Below, piece by piece: positions 39,033-45,915 of a DNA stretch of 52,362 nucleotides. Each line of letters starts with the position of its first letter. The stretch's first letter is position 1. Below the pieces are notes generated by a model. The model saw nothing but the letters and a program-made list of their open reading frames with translations, did no database searches and was not told the origin of the DNA. This stretch comes from a virus. The stretch is from the IMG/VR virus record IMGVR_UViG_3300017971_000072, positions 1-52,362 of that record; one strand, given 5' to 3'. The translations under genes were made by a program, and so were the position numbers.

Positions 39033-39184
39033 GGAGCGAAGAAATGTGGAATCAACGACTAGAAGACGGTTGGCGGATGCTTGACGACGACTACGGAACA
39101 GACGACCTGGATGGACTGACGATCTGGGAACACAAAGAAGAACAAAAAGAAGAACAAGGGGAAGACGAATGGCCTACGATCTAA
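39029..39184 (+). CDS. Small acidic protein
   Basis: 51 residues. Starts in an ATGA overlap with the previous stop. Reads MRSEEMWNQRLEDGWRMLDD, then an acidic lysine/glutamate tail (EHKEEQKEEQGEDEW). Overlaps the ATPase start by 16 bases. Function unknown. Confidence 0.5.
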   Translation: MRSEEMWNQRLEDGWRMLDDDYGTDDLDGLTIWEHKEEQKEEQGEDEWPTI

Positions 39185-39948
39185 GCGAAATTTCAGCCGG
39201 CCGAATCATGCGGGCACCGCGAATCATCCTACTTGGCGTTGAGAAGATTGGGAAGAGCACGTTTGCCGCCGGAGCCAATAACCCGGTGTTCCTGCCTATC
39301 AAGGGCGAGGAAGGAATTGACGAAATCGACGTAGCCAAAACCCCGGTCTGCAACTCAGTAAACGATGTCTTTGGTTGGCTGAAAACGACACGGGATCAAG
39401 AAAATGACTGGAAGACCGTCGTTATCGACTCCGCGAGTACGCTTGAGGCGTTGATCGAGGAGGGCTTATGTGAAAGGGCCGGCGTCAAGAGCCTCTCGGA
39501 TGTGGACGGCGGCTTCGGTCGCGGTCGCGAGCAGGCCCTTAGCACCTGGCGGTCCATTACAGCGTGGCTCGATTCGATTCGTGCGCGTCTCAACATGACC
39601 TCGATCTTAATCGGGCACGTCAAAGTTGGTCGGTTTGACGACCCGGAAGGCGAGTCGTACGACAGATACCAATGGGACGTTCACGAAAAGACAGCCAACC
39701 TTCTCTATCGCTGGGCCGATTGCATCCTGTTCGCGAATACAAAGGTCGTGGTCAGGCACGAGAAGCTCGGCTTCCACAAAGATAACGTGAAGAAGACCGG
39801 TATTGAGATCGCCCCTGGCTCCCGTTTCCTCTTCACTCAGAAGCGCCCATCGCATCCCGGCGGCGGGCGAGGCGTATACGGCCACCTCCCCTATGAGCTG
39901 CCTCTCTCATGGGAGGCTTTCCAGAACGCAGTTGTAGCGGCAATGTAA
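39169..39948 (+). CDS. Sak4/RecA-like phage ATPase (single-strand annealing type)
   Basis: 259 residues. LLGVEKIGKSTFA (residues 21-33) is the Walker A motif of the AAA_24/Sak4 phage ATPases. TVVIDSASTLEALIEE is the Walker B region, and ILIGHVKVGRFDDP fits the following sensor. Sak4-type proteins assist recombination together with an SSB-like partner. The DUF669 protein two genes on is the usual neighbour, which strengthens the call. AAGGGG site upstream. Confidence 0.85.
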   Translation: MAYDLSEISAGRIMRAPRIILLGVEKIGKSTFAAGANNPVFLPIKGEEGIDEIDVAKTPVCNSVNDVFGWLKTTRDQENDWKTVVIDSASTLEALIEEGLCERAGVKSLSDVDGGFGRGREQALSTWRSITAWLDSIRARLNMTSILIGHVKVGRFDDPEGESYDRYQWDVHEKTANLLYRWADCILFANTKVVVRHEKLGFHKDNVKKTGIEIAPGSRFLFTQKRPSHPGGGRGVYGHLPYELPLSWEAFQNAVVAAM

Positions 39949-39965
39949 CCGCAGGAGTTATCACG

Positions 39966-40196
39966 GTGAGTATCGATATTATCTCAATACTCTGCGAAGT
40001 CGAAGCTGAATTCGGTAGGGCAACAAAGCTTCACGGCCCAATTGTTACGCCACATGAGGCATACGGAATCATCCTAGAAGAGCTTGATGAATTCTGGGAT
40101 GAAGTCAAGAAGAAGAAGCACGATCTACGTGAACTCAGGAAAGAGCTTGTACAGGTAGCAGCAATGGCGATTCGAGCGATTCACGACATCGCTTAA
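39966..40196 (+). CDS. MazG-like nucleotide pyrophosphohydrolase domain protein
   Basis: 76 residues from GTG 39966, with GGAG 10 bases upstream. HEAYGIILEELDEFWDEVKK then RKELVQVAAMAIRAIHDI matches short MazG-like phage proteins: EExxE and a second acidic helix would bind magnesium. The family hydrolyses (d)NTPs to monophosphates. It is half the length of a full MazG domain. Belongs to a set of nucleotide-pool genes here. Confidence 0.65.
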   Translation: MSIDIISILCEVEAEFGRATKLHGPIVTPHEAYGIILEELDEFWDEVKKKKHDLRELRKELVQVAAMAIRAIHDIA

Positions 40197-40217
40197 CACA
40201 CCCACGAGGAGACCACT

Positions 40218-40889
40218 ATGAATTTCGACGATTACGGTGACATCCAAGCTGTCTTTGGCGGTCACGAGTTCGATCCGATGGCTGTGGAGCCGTCCAGTAG
40301 CTTCGATCCGCTTCCGCCGGGTGATTACCCGGTGCTGATCGAGCAGGCAGAGATCAGGGAAACAAAGAAGGGTGACGGCAGCTACCTCAAGCTGACTCTC
40401 CAGGTGCTCGATGGCCAATTCAAGGGCCGGAAGCTCTGGGATAACATCAATCTGGCGAATCCTAACGTCCAGTGCGTCGAGATCGGTATGAAAGCCCTTG
40501 CTTCTCTCGGCCGGGCCCTTGGCGGCCAGAAGATCAGGGCCACCGAGCAACTTCTTAATCAGGTTGTCGCCGCAAAAGTTGCCGTGAAGAACGACAAAAA
40601 CTACGGCGACCAGAACGTCGTTCGCGAATACAAGGCGCCCAGCGAGGCCCAGCCGCAAACCGGCGATGCTGGCCTCCCGGCCCCCGCTCAGCCCGCTCCT
40701 GTCCCTGTTGCCGCGCCGCAAGCCGCCGGGCCCGCCCCGCTCCCCGCGGGCTCGGCGGCGCCGGGGGTCGAGGCGTACGGCACGCATGCCGGCCCCGGAG
40801 CCCCGTCGCAGCCGGCCACTGTTCCAGTGCAGGCCCGAACCGCACCGGCTGGTCTGCCGCCATGGGAGACGGCAAGACGCGCCGCCTAA
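40218..40889 (+). CDS. DUF669 protein (SSB-like recombination partner)
   Basis: 223 residues. LPPGDYPVLIEQAEIRETKK, GDGSYLKLTLQVLDGQFKGR and KLWDNINLANPN are the DUF669 signature (residues 31-90). The C-terminal 80 residues are a proline/alanine-rich flexible tail ending LPPWE, like the acidic/aromatic tips of SSB proteins. Family members bind single-stranded DNA next to Sak/Erf-type annealases. GGAGACC before the ATG. GC content of the tail is much higher than nearby DNA. Confidence 0.8.
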   Translation: MNFDDYGDIQAVFGGHEFDPMAVEPSSSFDPLPPGDYPVLIEQAEIRETKKGDGSYLKLTLQVLDGQFKGRKLWDNINLANPNVQCVEIGMKALASLGRALGGQKIRATEQLLNQVVAAKVAVKNDKNYGDQNVVREYKAPSEAQPQTGDAGLPAPAQPAPVPVAAPQAAGPAPLPAGSAAPGVEAYGTHAGPGAPSQPATVPVQARTAPAGLPPWETARRAA

Positions 40890-40998
40890 TCCATTTGTTG
40901 CTCGCGGCGGAAGGGCGTGGCTCTCGACACGCTGAGCGATGATCGAAGGCACGGCTGCGCCCCGCCGCGGGTTTTCTCCATCTACGAGGACTATCGCA

Positions 40999-41163
40999 AT
41001 GGCACGAGACCCTTTTCTGGATTTTGATAAGCGTGTGGATCGGCTTACGCAATTTGGACGGAAGACAATACTGGCAGTAATGGGGTGTTATTTCGTTGGG
41101 GTTATCTTGACTATCACGACTATAGCCACTGCCATCTGGTTCCTTTTGAACGCCTTTAAGTGA
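40999..41163 (+). CDS. Small membrane protein
   Basis: 54 residues from ATG 40999 (MARDPFLDFDKRVDRLTQFG), with GAGGA upstream. A transmembrane helix follows (GCYFVGVILTITTIATAIWF). A start 60 bases earlier in the same frame is open, but its extension looks unlike protein. Unknown function; an envelope or exclusion role is possible. Confidence 0.55.
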   Translation: MARDPFLDFDKRVDRLTQFGRKTILAVMGCYFVGVILTITTIATAIWFLLNAFK

Positions 41164-41202
41164 GGAGTTTGACCCGATGAACGACACACTGACGCTGGCT
41201 CA

Positions 41203-41277
41203 ATGGACGGCCCGCAGATTTCGATTCACGACGCCCTGGAAACCCCATTTGAATTCGAGGAGTTGTCGGTAGCATGA
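41203..41277 (+). CDS. Possible 24-residue peptide
   Basis: Reads MDGPQISIHDALETPFEFEE and LSVA. Its stop overlaps the next ATG as ATGA, the pattern used throughout this operon. No clear ribosome site. It fits the spacing but is too short to be sure. Confidence 0.3.
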   Translation: MDGPQISIHDALETPFEFEELSVA

Positions 41278-41726
41278 GTACCCAACAGAATGACCAGTTC
41301 GACGTGGTTGGATCTATGAAACAAAACCTCGAACTCGCGAAGCTCGTCGATAACCTACTGGAAACCAAGACTAAAGAACAGGAAGCAAAGCAGGCGCGGA
41401 TTGAGGCCGAGGAGAAGATTGCTGCGCTCGTCGAGACCGCCGAAGAAGGCCAAAAGACGTTCTCGGTAGGCGATCTCAAGCTCACGGTCAAGCGGAGCCT
41501 GCTCTACAGCGCCGACTTCGATGGGATCAGGTCTGCCCTTAACAAGCAGGGCCTCGTAGACGGCAATCGGTATCACATACCGATTAACTCGAAGACAACG
41601 CACACACTAGACGTGGCAGGCTATCGCTGGTACCGCGACAACGCCCCTGCGGCATGGAGGGCGATGGCAGAGCACGTCAGCGTGAAGCCCGCTAAAACCT
41701 CTGTAACCGTAAAGGGTAAGCAATGA
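41274..41726 (+). CDS. Conserved phage protein, unknown
   Basis: 150 residues. An N-terminal coiled coil (NLLETKTKEQEAKQARIEAE) leads to a compact beta-rich part (FSVGDLKLTVKRSLLYSADF, NRYHIPINSKTT). I know similar proteins from phage replication operons, without assigned role. ATGA overlap downstream. Possibly an accessory of the annealing proteins. Confidence 0.65.
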   Translation: MSTQQNDQFDVVGSMKQNLELAKLVDNLLETKTKEQEAKQARIEAEEKIAALVETAEEGQKTFSVGDLKLTVKRSLLYSADFDGIRSALNKQGLVDGNRYHIPINSKTTHTLDVAGYRWYRDNAPAAWRAMAEHVSVKPAKTSVTVKGKQ

Positions 41727-41941
41727 GTAAGAAGAACAGGAAGGTGTGGTTGTCCAATGTGACGCTCCAGGACGCCGCGACCATCATGGATATTTTCCCA
41801 GGAGTGTCAATCGGAATGCCGCGAGTGAAGCGAGGAGAAGGCGAATACACTGCATCTGAGCTGTGCAAAATAGGACTTGCCGGCCTGTACGCCGATTCCA
41901 AGGAGCGTGCCGCAGAGCTGCGAAGGGAGCCAAAACAATGA
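41723..41941 (+). CDS. Small basic protein, unknown
   Basis: 72 residues. KKNRKVWLSNVTLQDAATIM then PRVKRGEGEYTASELCKIGL. Basic at both ends with a possible helix-turn-helix in between. ATGA overlaps join it to both neighbours. No family recognised. Confidence 0.55.
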   Translation: MSKKNRKVWLSNVTLQDAATIMDIFPGVSIGMPRVKRGEGEYTASELCKIGLAGLYADSKERAAELRREPKQ

Positions 41942-42099
41942 GCGAACACATCTTTGTCATTGTAGTGGTCTTGATGATCGGAATCTTTGAGTTCATCTGC
42001 GGCACAGCATTTGGCTGGTGGCTACGTGAAATTAGAGAAGAGAAACGTGGCTCCGTGAAATTAGAGGAGAGAAACGATGAACGACACCGTGATTACTAA
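41938..42099 (+). CDS. 53-residue membrane protein
   Basis: Starts in ATGA overlap. One transmembrane helix (FVIVVVLMIGIFEFICGTAF) then an acidic/basic tail encoded by a 23-base sequence present twice (42025-42076). The tail overlaps the next gene's start by 23 bases. Spanin-like topology is conceivable but unproven. Confidence 0.55.
   Translation: MSEHIFVIVVVLMIGIFEFICGTAFGWWLREIREEKRGSVKLEERNDERHRDY
42025..42076 (+). repeat. Duplicated 23-mer creating a ribosome site
   Basis: CGTGAAATTAGAG(A/G)AGAGAAACG occurs at 42025-42047 and 42054-42076, 22 of 23 bases the same, 29 bases apart. The second copy provides GGAGAG directly before the ATG at 42077. It looks like a local duplication that built the start signal of that gene. 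Confidence 0.7.
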
Positions 42100-42469
42100 G
42101 GAGTTTAAGCGAGACGCCAATGATGGCATGTTCTATTCGACAGCGACAGGCAAGTACATGCCGACTGAACGCCTGTTTCGCAGGCTATCACTGAACTGGC
42201 TCAAAAAACATATAGAGGTGCCAGATACAGCGAATAGTCTCTGGTTTGAATTCTCACATAAGCGGCAAGCTGGATCAATTCGCGTACGACTCATAAGGTC
42301 TTACGATGGACATGAGCTTGACGTTAGCCTCCTCGACGGTGATGCTGTTTATGATTCCAATATCATGTTTTCAGCCGAACTTCCCGGCGGAATGCGCAAG
42401 ACCATGAAAAAGCTGAAGTTTGATGGTAACACATGCATGTGTCACATGCGCGTTCTCTACGAGGAATAA
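42077..42469 (+). CDS. Hypothetical protein
   Basis: 130 residues. MFYSTATGKYMPTERLFRRL then beta segments (SLWFEFSHKRQAGSIRVRLI). No family recognised. The start uses the duplicated ribosome site at 42065-42070. Base use is more AT-rich than its neighbours, which may mean later acquisition. Confidence 0.6.
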   Translation: MNDTVITKEFKRDANDGMFYSTATGKYMPTERLFRRLSLNWLKKHIEVPDTANSLWFEFSHKRQAGSIRVRLIRSYDGHELDVSLLDGDAVYDSNIMFSAELPGGMRKTMKKLKFDGNTCMCHMRVLYEE

Positions 42470-42475
42470 CCAAGA

Positions 42476-43804
42476 ATGGGCGACATCGAAGACGCACTCC
42501 CAAAAGAAACGAAGACCGTCCAGGCGATCTACGACCATTACAAGGCACAAGGCGACAACGGCTACATGAGCCAGACGCTTAGTGTCTCGCTTCTCGGTCA
42601 TCCATGTGAGCGCTATCTTTGGTACTCGTTTCGCCAGTGCTTCAAACCGCAATTCGATGGTCGCATGTACCGCCTCTTCGAGCGAGGAGACCTCGAAGAG
42701 GCGAGGTTAACCACCGACCTCCGAGCGATCGGGTGCGAAGTTCACGTCATCGACGAGCGGACCGGCCGGCAATTCCTTGTCCTGGGTCACGGCGGGCATC
42801 TGAAGGGCTACATGGACGGCTGCGGCCTCGGGCTCCCCGAGGCCCCGAAGACCTGGCATGTCGTCGAGTACAAGACGCATAATGCCAAGTCGTTTGCGAA
42901 GCTCAGGAGAGATGGCCTCGAAAAAGCGCACCCGAAACACTTCGCTCAGGTGCAGATCGAGATGCACCTGACCGGCATGCGGAGGGCGCTTTACCTGGCC
43001 GTCAATAAGGACACGGACGAAATCTACGCAGAGCGAGTCCGTTACGACAAGGCGTTCGCTACGGATCTCTATGAAAAGGCTCTGCGTATTATCGCATTAT
43101 CGAAGCCGCCCTCTCGCATTTCCAGCCGGCCAGACTACTACCAGTGTCGGTTCTGTGACGCCAAGGCAATCTGCTGGGGTACCACAGCGCCGGAGCCGGC
43201 TGTTCCACTTCCGCGCCTCTCATGCCGACAATGTTGCTGGGCCACGCCACTAACCGATCGCGGTAATGCCCACTGGCGCTGCGAAAAGCATGGCAACGTC
43301 ATGCGGCTAGTCGGCGATGTAAGCCCGTGTAAGCACCATCTACTGATTCCTGACCTGGTGATGTTTGCGGAAGTCGGCGCCTACGACACAGACGATCTCG
43401 GAAATGCGCGAGTTGAGTTCATAGTAGAAGACGGAAAGACGTTTCGACACGGAAACGGACCTGGCTGCATAAGTAGCGAAGCGCTCATCACGACCCCGGC
43501 TGATGCAATAATGGATGGCGCCGTCCAGGCGGCGTGCGAGCAATTCGGTGCGAAGCCGACCGACTACTGCGCCGACGACATCCTGTCGCGGTACCCGGAG
43601 GAGGACTCGCGAACGATCTGGAAGGGCCCCGCCAAACAGATCAAGGAGCAATGGATGGCGACGTACAAAGAGGACCCCATGGAACTGAAGCCGCTGGCTA
43701 CCTGTAACAACTTCGAGGCCCGCGTTATTGAGTACGAGGGCGGTCGCCTGGCGATCGTCTGGCGTGATAGCGGACTCGGGGAGATTAGGGAGGGAGTTGA
43801 ATGA
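42476..43804 (+). CDS. Cas4/RecB-like PD-(D/E)XK nuclease with iron-sulfur-type cysteines
   Basis: 442 residues. SVSLLGHPCERYLWYSF places one cysteine (Cys44) before the nuclease core. LKGYMDG (Asp about 114) and HVVEYKTHNAKSF (Glu about 132, Lys about 134) form the PD-(D/E)XK site. YYQCRFCDAKAICW (about 221-234) adds three cysteines, as in Cas4/AddB-type 4Fe-4S clusters. A further zinc-like cluster (SCRQCCWAT, CEKHG) and a C-terminal domain follow. Likely a 5'-3' exonuclease that feeds the Sak4/DUF669 annealing system. Confidence 0.8.
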   Translation: MGDIEDALPKETKTVQAIYDHYKAQGDNGYMSQTLSVSLLGHPCERYLWYSFRQCFKPQFDGRMYRLFERGDLEEARLTTDLRAIGCEVHVIDERTGRQFLVLGHGGHLKGYMDGCGLGLPEAPKTWHVVEYKTHNAKSFAKLRRDGLEKAHPKHFAQVQIEMHLTGMRRALYLAVNKDTDEIYAERVRYDKAFATDLYEKALRIIALSKPPSRISSRPDYYQCRFCDAKAICWGTTAPEPAVPLPRLSCRQCCWATPLTDRGNAHWRCEKHGNVMRLVGDVSPCKHHLLIPDLVMFAEVGAYDTDDLGNARVEFIVEDGKTFRHGNGPGCISSEALITTPADAIMDGAVQAACEQFGAKPTDYCADDILSRYPEEDSRTIWKGPAKQIKEQWMATYKEDPMELKPLATCNNFEARVIEYEGGRLAIVWRDSGLGEIREGVE

Positions 43805-44043
43805 CGCAAGTTGGTCACAACGAGATGCGATTCGATATTACGCTAGGGCACATCTGGCCAATGGTTGAGTGCGGCGAAGTGAGTATGCCCATTCTTATTA
43901 GAAAAATCAGGGAAGCGATTATCGACGTAATCAACCTAGAGACTTGCTGGGGTCCGCCTGTTTGCACCGTGATTTCGACAGGCGGGGATGGCCGGCGCGA
44001 GCAGCCATTGCATATTGAAGAAATCGGTTACGACTTCAGCTAA
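43801..44043 (+). CDS. Small protein, unknown
   Basis: 80 residues. Begins in an ATGA overlap with the nuclease. FDITLGHIWPMVECGEVSMP then IRKIREAIIDVINLET suggests a small mixed alpha/beta protein. The sequence GPPVCTVISTGGDG near the C-terminus is glycine-rich but not a P-loop. No family recognised. Confidence 0.55.
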   Translation: MTQVGHNEMRFDITLGHIWPMVECGEVSMPILIRKIREAIIDVINLETCWGPPVCTVISTGGDGRREQPLHIEEIGYDFS

Positions 44044-44116
44044 GGAATCAAGCAAGGAGTTGGGCAGTGATGACCATGTTTGACGGCGTGCTCCTCGTGC
44101 CGAAGGATGTCTGCCG

Positions 44117-45733
44117 TTGCTGACGCCCCGCCCCTACCAGGCTGAATGCCTCGAAGCGCTCCACCGATTTATCTGCGAGCAGGAAGGCAATCCCTGCGCG
44201 GTCCTGCCGACCGGAGCCGGTAAGAGCCTGCTGATAGCCTGGGCGATCCAGAGCTGGTCGGAGCGATGTCCGTGGTTCCGGTGTATCATCCTCGCTCACC
44301 GCAAGGAGCTGATTCAGCAGAACGTGGACGAGCTTCGGGCGATCGCCCCTGAGCTGGATATCGGCATCTTCTCGGCAGCCCTAAAGCAGCGCGACTGGGA
44401 TGCGAGGATTCTGTACGCCTCGATCGATTCGGTCTACCGGAAAGCCGGGGAATTCCCGCCATGGGACGTAATCATGGTCGATGAAGCACACCGCATCCCA
44501 TTCAAGGGCGAGGGAAAGTACCGGACATTCATCAATGGGAGCCGGCGATTCAATCCAGAACTCAAGGTGATTGGCTGGACTGCAACCCCGTTTCGGATGG
44601 ACGGCGGCCAGCTTTGCCATAAGGACCACATTCTTACGGACATCTGTTATGAAGCCAAGATCCCCGACCTGATTCACGACGGCTACCTGTGCCACCTACG
44701 GTCCAAGGTGGCAGTGACGCAGCCTGATCTCACGGAAGTCCGTAAGGCCGGCGGCGAGTACGTCCTAAAGAGCCTGGCTGAGGCGACGAATCGCGAGCTA
44801 CTCGTTCGAGAGGCCGTTGCCGAAGCTGCGCGAATCATCAAGGCAGAGCAGCGCAGGGCCGTCGTCTTCTTCTGCGTCGATGTCACGCATTGCCACAAGG
44901 TCAGCAGGGAGCTGGACTATCATGGAATCTGTGCGCCGGTCGTCACCGGCAAGACGCGACAGGACGACCGAGACAGGATTGTCAGGGCGTTTAAGGAACG
45001 GCGTTTACACGCTATCTGCAACGTCAATGTCTACACGGAAGGCTTTAACGCTCGGCACGTTGACTGTATCGTGCTCCTGCGTCCAACACTCTCCGCTGGC
45101 CTCTATTCACAGATGGTCGGACGCGGCCTGCGGGTCCATGAGAACAAGCAAGACTGCCTTATCCTGGACTTCGCCAACTGCATTGAGCAGCACGGCCCGA
45201 TCGATCTCGTGGGCGGCGAGGCGACGGTAATGGCTATCTGTCAGCAATGCCGGGAATCGTTCTCTCGTGCGATCCGAGCTTGCCCAGCCTGCGGCTGGGA
45301 GATTCCGAAGCGCGAGATCGAGCGACTGGACCAGCAGGAGCGCGAACGCCGGATGCACGACAAGAAGGCGTCGGATCGCTCAATCCTCTCGACTGAGCCG
45401 GAGGTTCACAAGGTCGATGCCGTCCACGTCAGGCGGCACGCGAAGGCAGGTTCGCCTGATTCGATCTGCGTGCAATATCGGTGTGGGCTGTCTATGTACA
45501 GGGAGTGGGTATGCCTGGATCACCCTGGGTATGCCGGCGGAAAAGCGCAACAGTGGTGGCGTCGTCGATTTGGGCCGTCGCCGTCAGCAATCACGGTCAA
45601 CAAGGCGCTCGAAAACCTCTTTCTGTCGCAGGAGCTACTTGAATGGACGAAGACAGTAACCGTTCGTCGAAACGGGAAGTGGTTCGAGGTGATTAACTAC
45701 AACCAGCCGGTCAAAGAGGCGCAGGCAGCATGA
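44117..45733 (+). CDS. SF2 DEAD/DEAH-type helicase with zinc ribbon
   Basis: 538 residues from TTG 44117. LTPRPYQAECLEAL (Q-like motif), LPTGAGKSLL (residues 30-39, motif I), VDEAH (121-125, II), GWTATPFRMDG (III), and YSQMVGRGLRVH (VI) define an SF2 helicase of the UvsW/RAD25-like group. CQQCRESFSRAIRACPACGW is a four-cysteine ribbon. A 19-codon mini-frame (44067-44123) with AAGGAG upstream overlaps the TTG, so the helicase is probably translated by coupling. Role: replication or recombination DNA unwinding. Confidence 0.9.
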   Translation: MLTPRPYQAECLEALHRFICEQEGNPCAVLPTGAGKSLLIAWAIQSWSERCPWFRCIILAHRKELIQQNVDELRAIAPELDIGIFSAALKQRDWDARILYASIDSVYRKAGEFPPWDVIMVDEAHRIPFKGEGKYRTFINGSRRFNPELKVIGWTATPFRMDGGQLCHKDHILTDICYEAKIPDLIHDGYLCHLRSKVAVTQPDLTEVRKAGGEYVLKSLAEATNRELLVREAVAEAARIIKAEQRRAVVFFCVDVTHCHKVSRELDYHGICAPVVTGKTRQDDRDRIVRAFKERRLHAICNVNVYTEGFNARHVDCIVLLRPTLSAGLYSQMVGRGLRVHENKQDCLILDFANCIEQHGPIDLVGGEATVMAICQQCRESFSRAIRACPACGWEIPKREIERLDQQERERRMHDKKASDRSILSTEPEVHKVDAVHVRRHAKAGSPDSICVQYRCGLSMYREWVCLDHPGYAGGKAQQWWRRRFGPSPSAITVNKALENLFLSQELLEWTKTVTVRRNGKWFEVINYNQPVKEAQAA

Positions 45734-45915
45734 GCGAAGATAGCGACATAGTTGACTCGATAACAATCCAAAGACACAGCATGATTGGAGCCGTTCACTG
45801 GTATGTAATCGAGCATCCTGGGTGGAAAACCACGAGGAAGTTTAATCACTTCAAAGATGCTAAACGATACGCAGAAACCATAGTTTCACCAGACAAAATA
45901 GAGGTCTTAGGATGA
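45730..45915 (+). CDS. Small protein, unknown
   Basis: 61 residues in ATGA overlaps on both sides. TIQRHSMIGAVHWYVIEHPG then KFNHFKDAKRYAETIV resembles a small alpha/beta fold similar to short phage proteins beside helicases. Lies between helicase and primase, so probably co-expressed with them. Confidence 0.55.
   Translation: MSEDSDIVDSITIQRHSMIGAVHWYVIEHPGWKTTRKFNHFKDAKRYAETIVSPDKIEVLG

Noticed and set aside
40862-41030. Short frames between the DUF669 gene and the membrane protein (MGDGKTRRLIHLLLAAEGRG... at 40862-40942 and a GTG frame at 40917-41030)
   Set aside because: They overlap each other and the end of the DUF669 gene; only one has a weak ribosome site. The spacing fits by chance; I could not support either.
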